Below are positions 62,548-64,000 of a stretch of DNA of 64,000 nt, piece after piece. Origin of the DNA: CAZICM01 sp964537685 (GTDB lineage Bacteria; Myxococcota_A; Polyangia; Polyangiales; Polyangiaceae); assembly GCA_964537685.1 (NCBI GenBank), contig CAZICM010000002.1:291705-355704 (forward strand), in the 5' to 3' direction. Position numbers and translations under genes: made by a program. The notes below the pieces were generated by a model, which was not told where the DNA came from, did no database searches, and worked only from the letters and a program-made list of their open reading frames with translations. Position 1 is the stretch's first letter. Each line of letters starts with the position of its first letter.

Positions 62548-64000
62548 ATGTATTACCGCGCCCTCTTTTTCGCCCTCTCTCTGATTCTTTATTCCTCGCT
62601 CGCTCACGCCACCCCCGAAGCGCCTCCACCTCTACCTTCAGATACCATCCAGCCCAGCGCCTCCATAGGCTATTTAGGCGGCATATCCAGCGTATCGCAT
62701 ACCGGCGAATTCCATTGGAGTTTGCCTCTCGCTGTACCACCCGGGCGAAGCGGTTTTCAGCCCTCTTTATCGATTCGCTATCAATCCAACGGCGCCAACG
62801 GCTGGCTTGGCGTTGGTTTTGGCCTTGACGGCCTATCTGAAATCCATCGCTGCGGGCAATCCATCGCTATCGAAGGCCAAACGCGGGGCGTCGATTTTTC
62901 ATACAGCGATCGCTTTTGCATGGATGGCCAGCGTTTGATTTTGATCAGCGGTGAATATGGCCATAGCGGTTCAGAATATCGGGCTGAACGAAGCGGTTTT
63001 GATAAGATTGTATATTGGGAAGGCAATGCCTTTGAATCCTCGGCTTTTGATGTGTGGACCAAAGACGGCCGTATACTTCGCTATGAATCCCTTCGCGTCA
63101 AGCGTTCTGCGCCTATGGCCGATATTCCTTATGCTTTACAAGCCATTGATTTCGTCTATCCGCTTTGGGTTTTGAAAGAGGAGAAAGATCGTGCGGGGAA
63201 TCGCATTCAATACAACTATAGCGTGTTAGCGCCTCCTCCCGGCGAGGATTTTGTTTTAGAATATCTGCTCGATAATATTGTGTATGGAGATCCAAATGCT
63301 CCCAAGCGCAAGGTGCAATTTATCTATGAAGATCGCTGGGACCCGTCGTTCACTTGGGTTTCGGGCGTGCGTTTTCAACATACCAAGCGCCTTCAACAGA
63401 TTGAAATGCATGCCCCCAATCCAGATGCCATCGGCATCGTTCAGCGTTACGAATTCACTTATTTAAACAGCGTTTCGACGCAGCGAAGCCTCTTGCATAC
63501 AATTCGCAGGTGCGATGGCATGGGAGCGTGTTTATGGGGCAAGGAATTTCAATGGGAAAACGCCTGGAGACCGGAGTTTGAAAGCGTTTCGCTTCCTGAA
63601 TTTGAATTCCCGCCCATTCACTTTCAAGCGCAGGATGACACAGGTTTTTTAATATTTGATGCCACGGGCGATGGCCGCGACGATCTTTTGTATAGGCTGG
63701 GTCAAAACTATTTCTTGCGCACCTTTGATATATACAACACGCCTTTAGGCGCCCGCATCGAGCTCGATCCATGGACAACCCAAGGCGCAACGGGAATCGG
63801 CTTTGGCGATATCTTTATGGATCAATCCCGGGCCGCCGATACCAATGGCGACGGCTTGATTGAACTCTTTGCGGCTCAAGTTCTTCAAGCGCCCTTTTAT
63901 CATGTCTTTCAATGGAGTCCTGCCGATCTTACGCTCAAAAGCACGGATAACTTTCTTGGCCCGGTCAATTTGGTTTCGGGCGGTCCAGCCAAAAGCCTGG
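62548..64000 (+). CDS. Secreted SpvB/Tc-toxin-B-like or RHS-type protein, N-terminal part (3' end outside window)
   Basis: The frame is open from an ATG at 62548 to the window edge without a stop (about 484 codons). The start MYYRALFFALSLILYSSLAHA is a signal peptide. The next region, GYLGGISSVSHTGEFHWSLP and PPGRSGFQPSLSIRYQSNGANGWLGVGFGLDG, matches the N-terminal pattern of SpvB/TcaC-type B components and RHS wall proteins. FG-GAP-like calcium-binding repeats follow later (DATGDGRDDLLYRLG, DTNGDGLIELFAAQ). The C-terminal toxin or RHS core, if any, lies outside. Upstream spacer is 172 bp. Confidence 0.8.
   Translation, partial: MYYRALFFALSLILYSSLAHATPEAPPPLPSDTIQPSASIGYLGGISSVSHTGEFHWSLPLAVPPGRSGFQPSLSIRYQSNGANGWLGVGFGLDGLSEIHRCGQSIAIEGQTRGVDFSYSDRFCMDGQRLILISGEYGHSGSEYRAERSGFDKIVYWEGNAFESSAFDVWTKDGRILRYESLRVKRSAPMADIPYALQAIDFVYPLWVLKEEKDRAGNRIQYNYSVLAPPPGEDFVLEYLLDNIVYGDPNAPKRKVQFIYEDRWDPSFTWVSGVRFQHTKRLQQIEMHAPNPDAIGIVQRYEFTYLNSVSTQRSLLHTIRRCDGMGACLWGKEFQWENAWRPEFESVSLPEFEFPPIHFQAQDDTGFLIFDATGDGRDDLLYRLGQNYFLRTFDIYNTPLGARIELDPWTTQGATGIGFGDIFMDQSRAADTNGDGLIELFAAQVLQAPFYHVFQWSPADLTLKSTDNFLGPVNLVSGGPAKSL

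Overview
This window looks like chromosomal DNA from a Gram-negative, GC-rich bacterium, most likely a member of Myxococcota or a related deltaproteobacterial lineage. The basis is gene content, not a database match. It is rich in lipoprotein signals and Cys-rich surface proteins. It has a eukaryote-like Ser/Thr kinase, several histidine kinases, an IgGFc-binding-type lipoprotein, a thioester alpha-2-macroglobulin and an AgmX/PglI-like lipoprotein. No phage, insertion sequence, CRISPR array, rRNA or tRNA was recognised. Genes are tightly packed, with several 4-bp ATGA/GTGA overlaps.

Layout. 1-8.1 kb (minus): surface cluster of IgGFc-binding-domain lipoprotein (cut by the window edge), alpha-2-macroglobulin and a membrane protein; a divergent lipoprotein follows at 8.3-9.1 kb. 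9.2-11.0 kb (minus): nitrogen control pair glnB-glnA. 11.3-22.5 kb (plus): signalling block of Ser/Thr kinase, GNAT acetyltransferase, two overlapping membrane histidine kinases (the second with a degraded ATPase domain), ruvB, a REC-GAF-PAS-PAS-HisKA protein with no ATPase domain, and a complete histidine kinase. 22.5-28.2 kb (minus): compact operon of HEAT-repeat protein, SlyD-type isomerase, small protein, DUF1844 protein, HtrA-like lipoprotein protease, ECF sigma factor, membrane anti-sigma candidate and an exported protein, read as an envelope-stress module. 28.4-28.8 kb: CheY-like regulator. 29.0-33.5 kb (plus): MacA/MacB-type exporter with one ATPase and two tandem permeases.

33.6-36.8 kb (minus): multi-S1-domain RNA-binding protein and Mrp/ApbC ATPase. 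36.9-43.3 kb: Cys-rich lipoprotein divergent from two thioredoxin-fold lipoproteins and a large predicted outer-membrane protein, then a HEAT-like lipoprotein. 43.4-48.2 kb: lipid kinase, pyrG, a divergent FAH-fold protein, and an exported protein/AgmX-like lipoprotein pair. 48.3-53.7 kb: PBP4-type dacB, a group 2 sigma-70 factor, a structured intergenic region, and pheS-rplT-rpmI without infC or pheT. 54-62.4 kb: 2Fe-2S/ASKHA activator-like protein, BtpA-family protein, L,D-transpeptidase, glutaryl-CoA dehydrogenase-like enzyme, rlmE with an isolated rplC, and a hexapeptide acetyltransferase. 62.5-64 kb: start of a secreted SpvB/Tc-toxin-B-like or RHS-type protein, cut by the edge.

The most interesting regions are the two histidine-kinase pairs in which one partner lacks a working ATPase domain, the sigma/anti-sigma/HtrA operon, the thioredoxin/Cys-rich/outer-membrane gene group, and the orphaned ribosomal and corrinoid-activator genes. 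Start sites were reassigned by hand where a signal peptide, family N-terminus or ribosome binding site pointed to an internal codon; these choices are stated in each entry.
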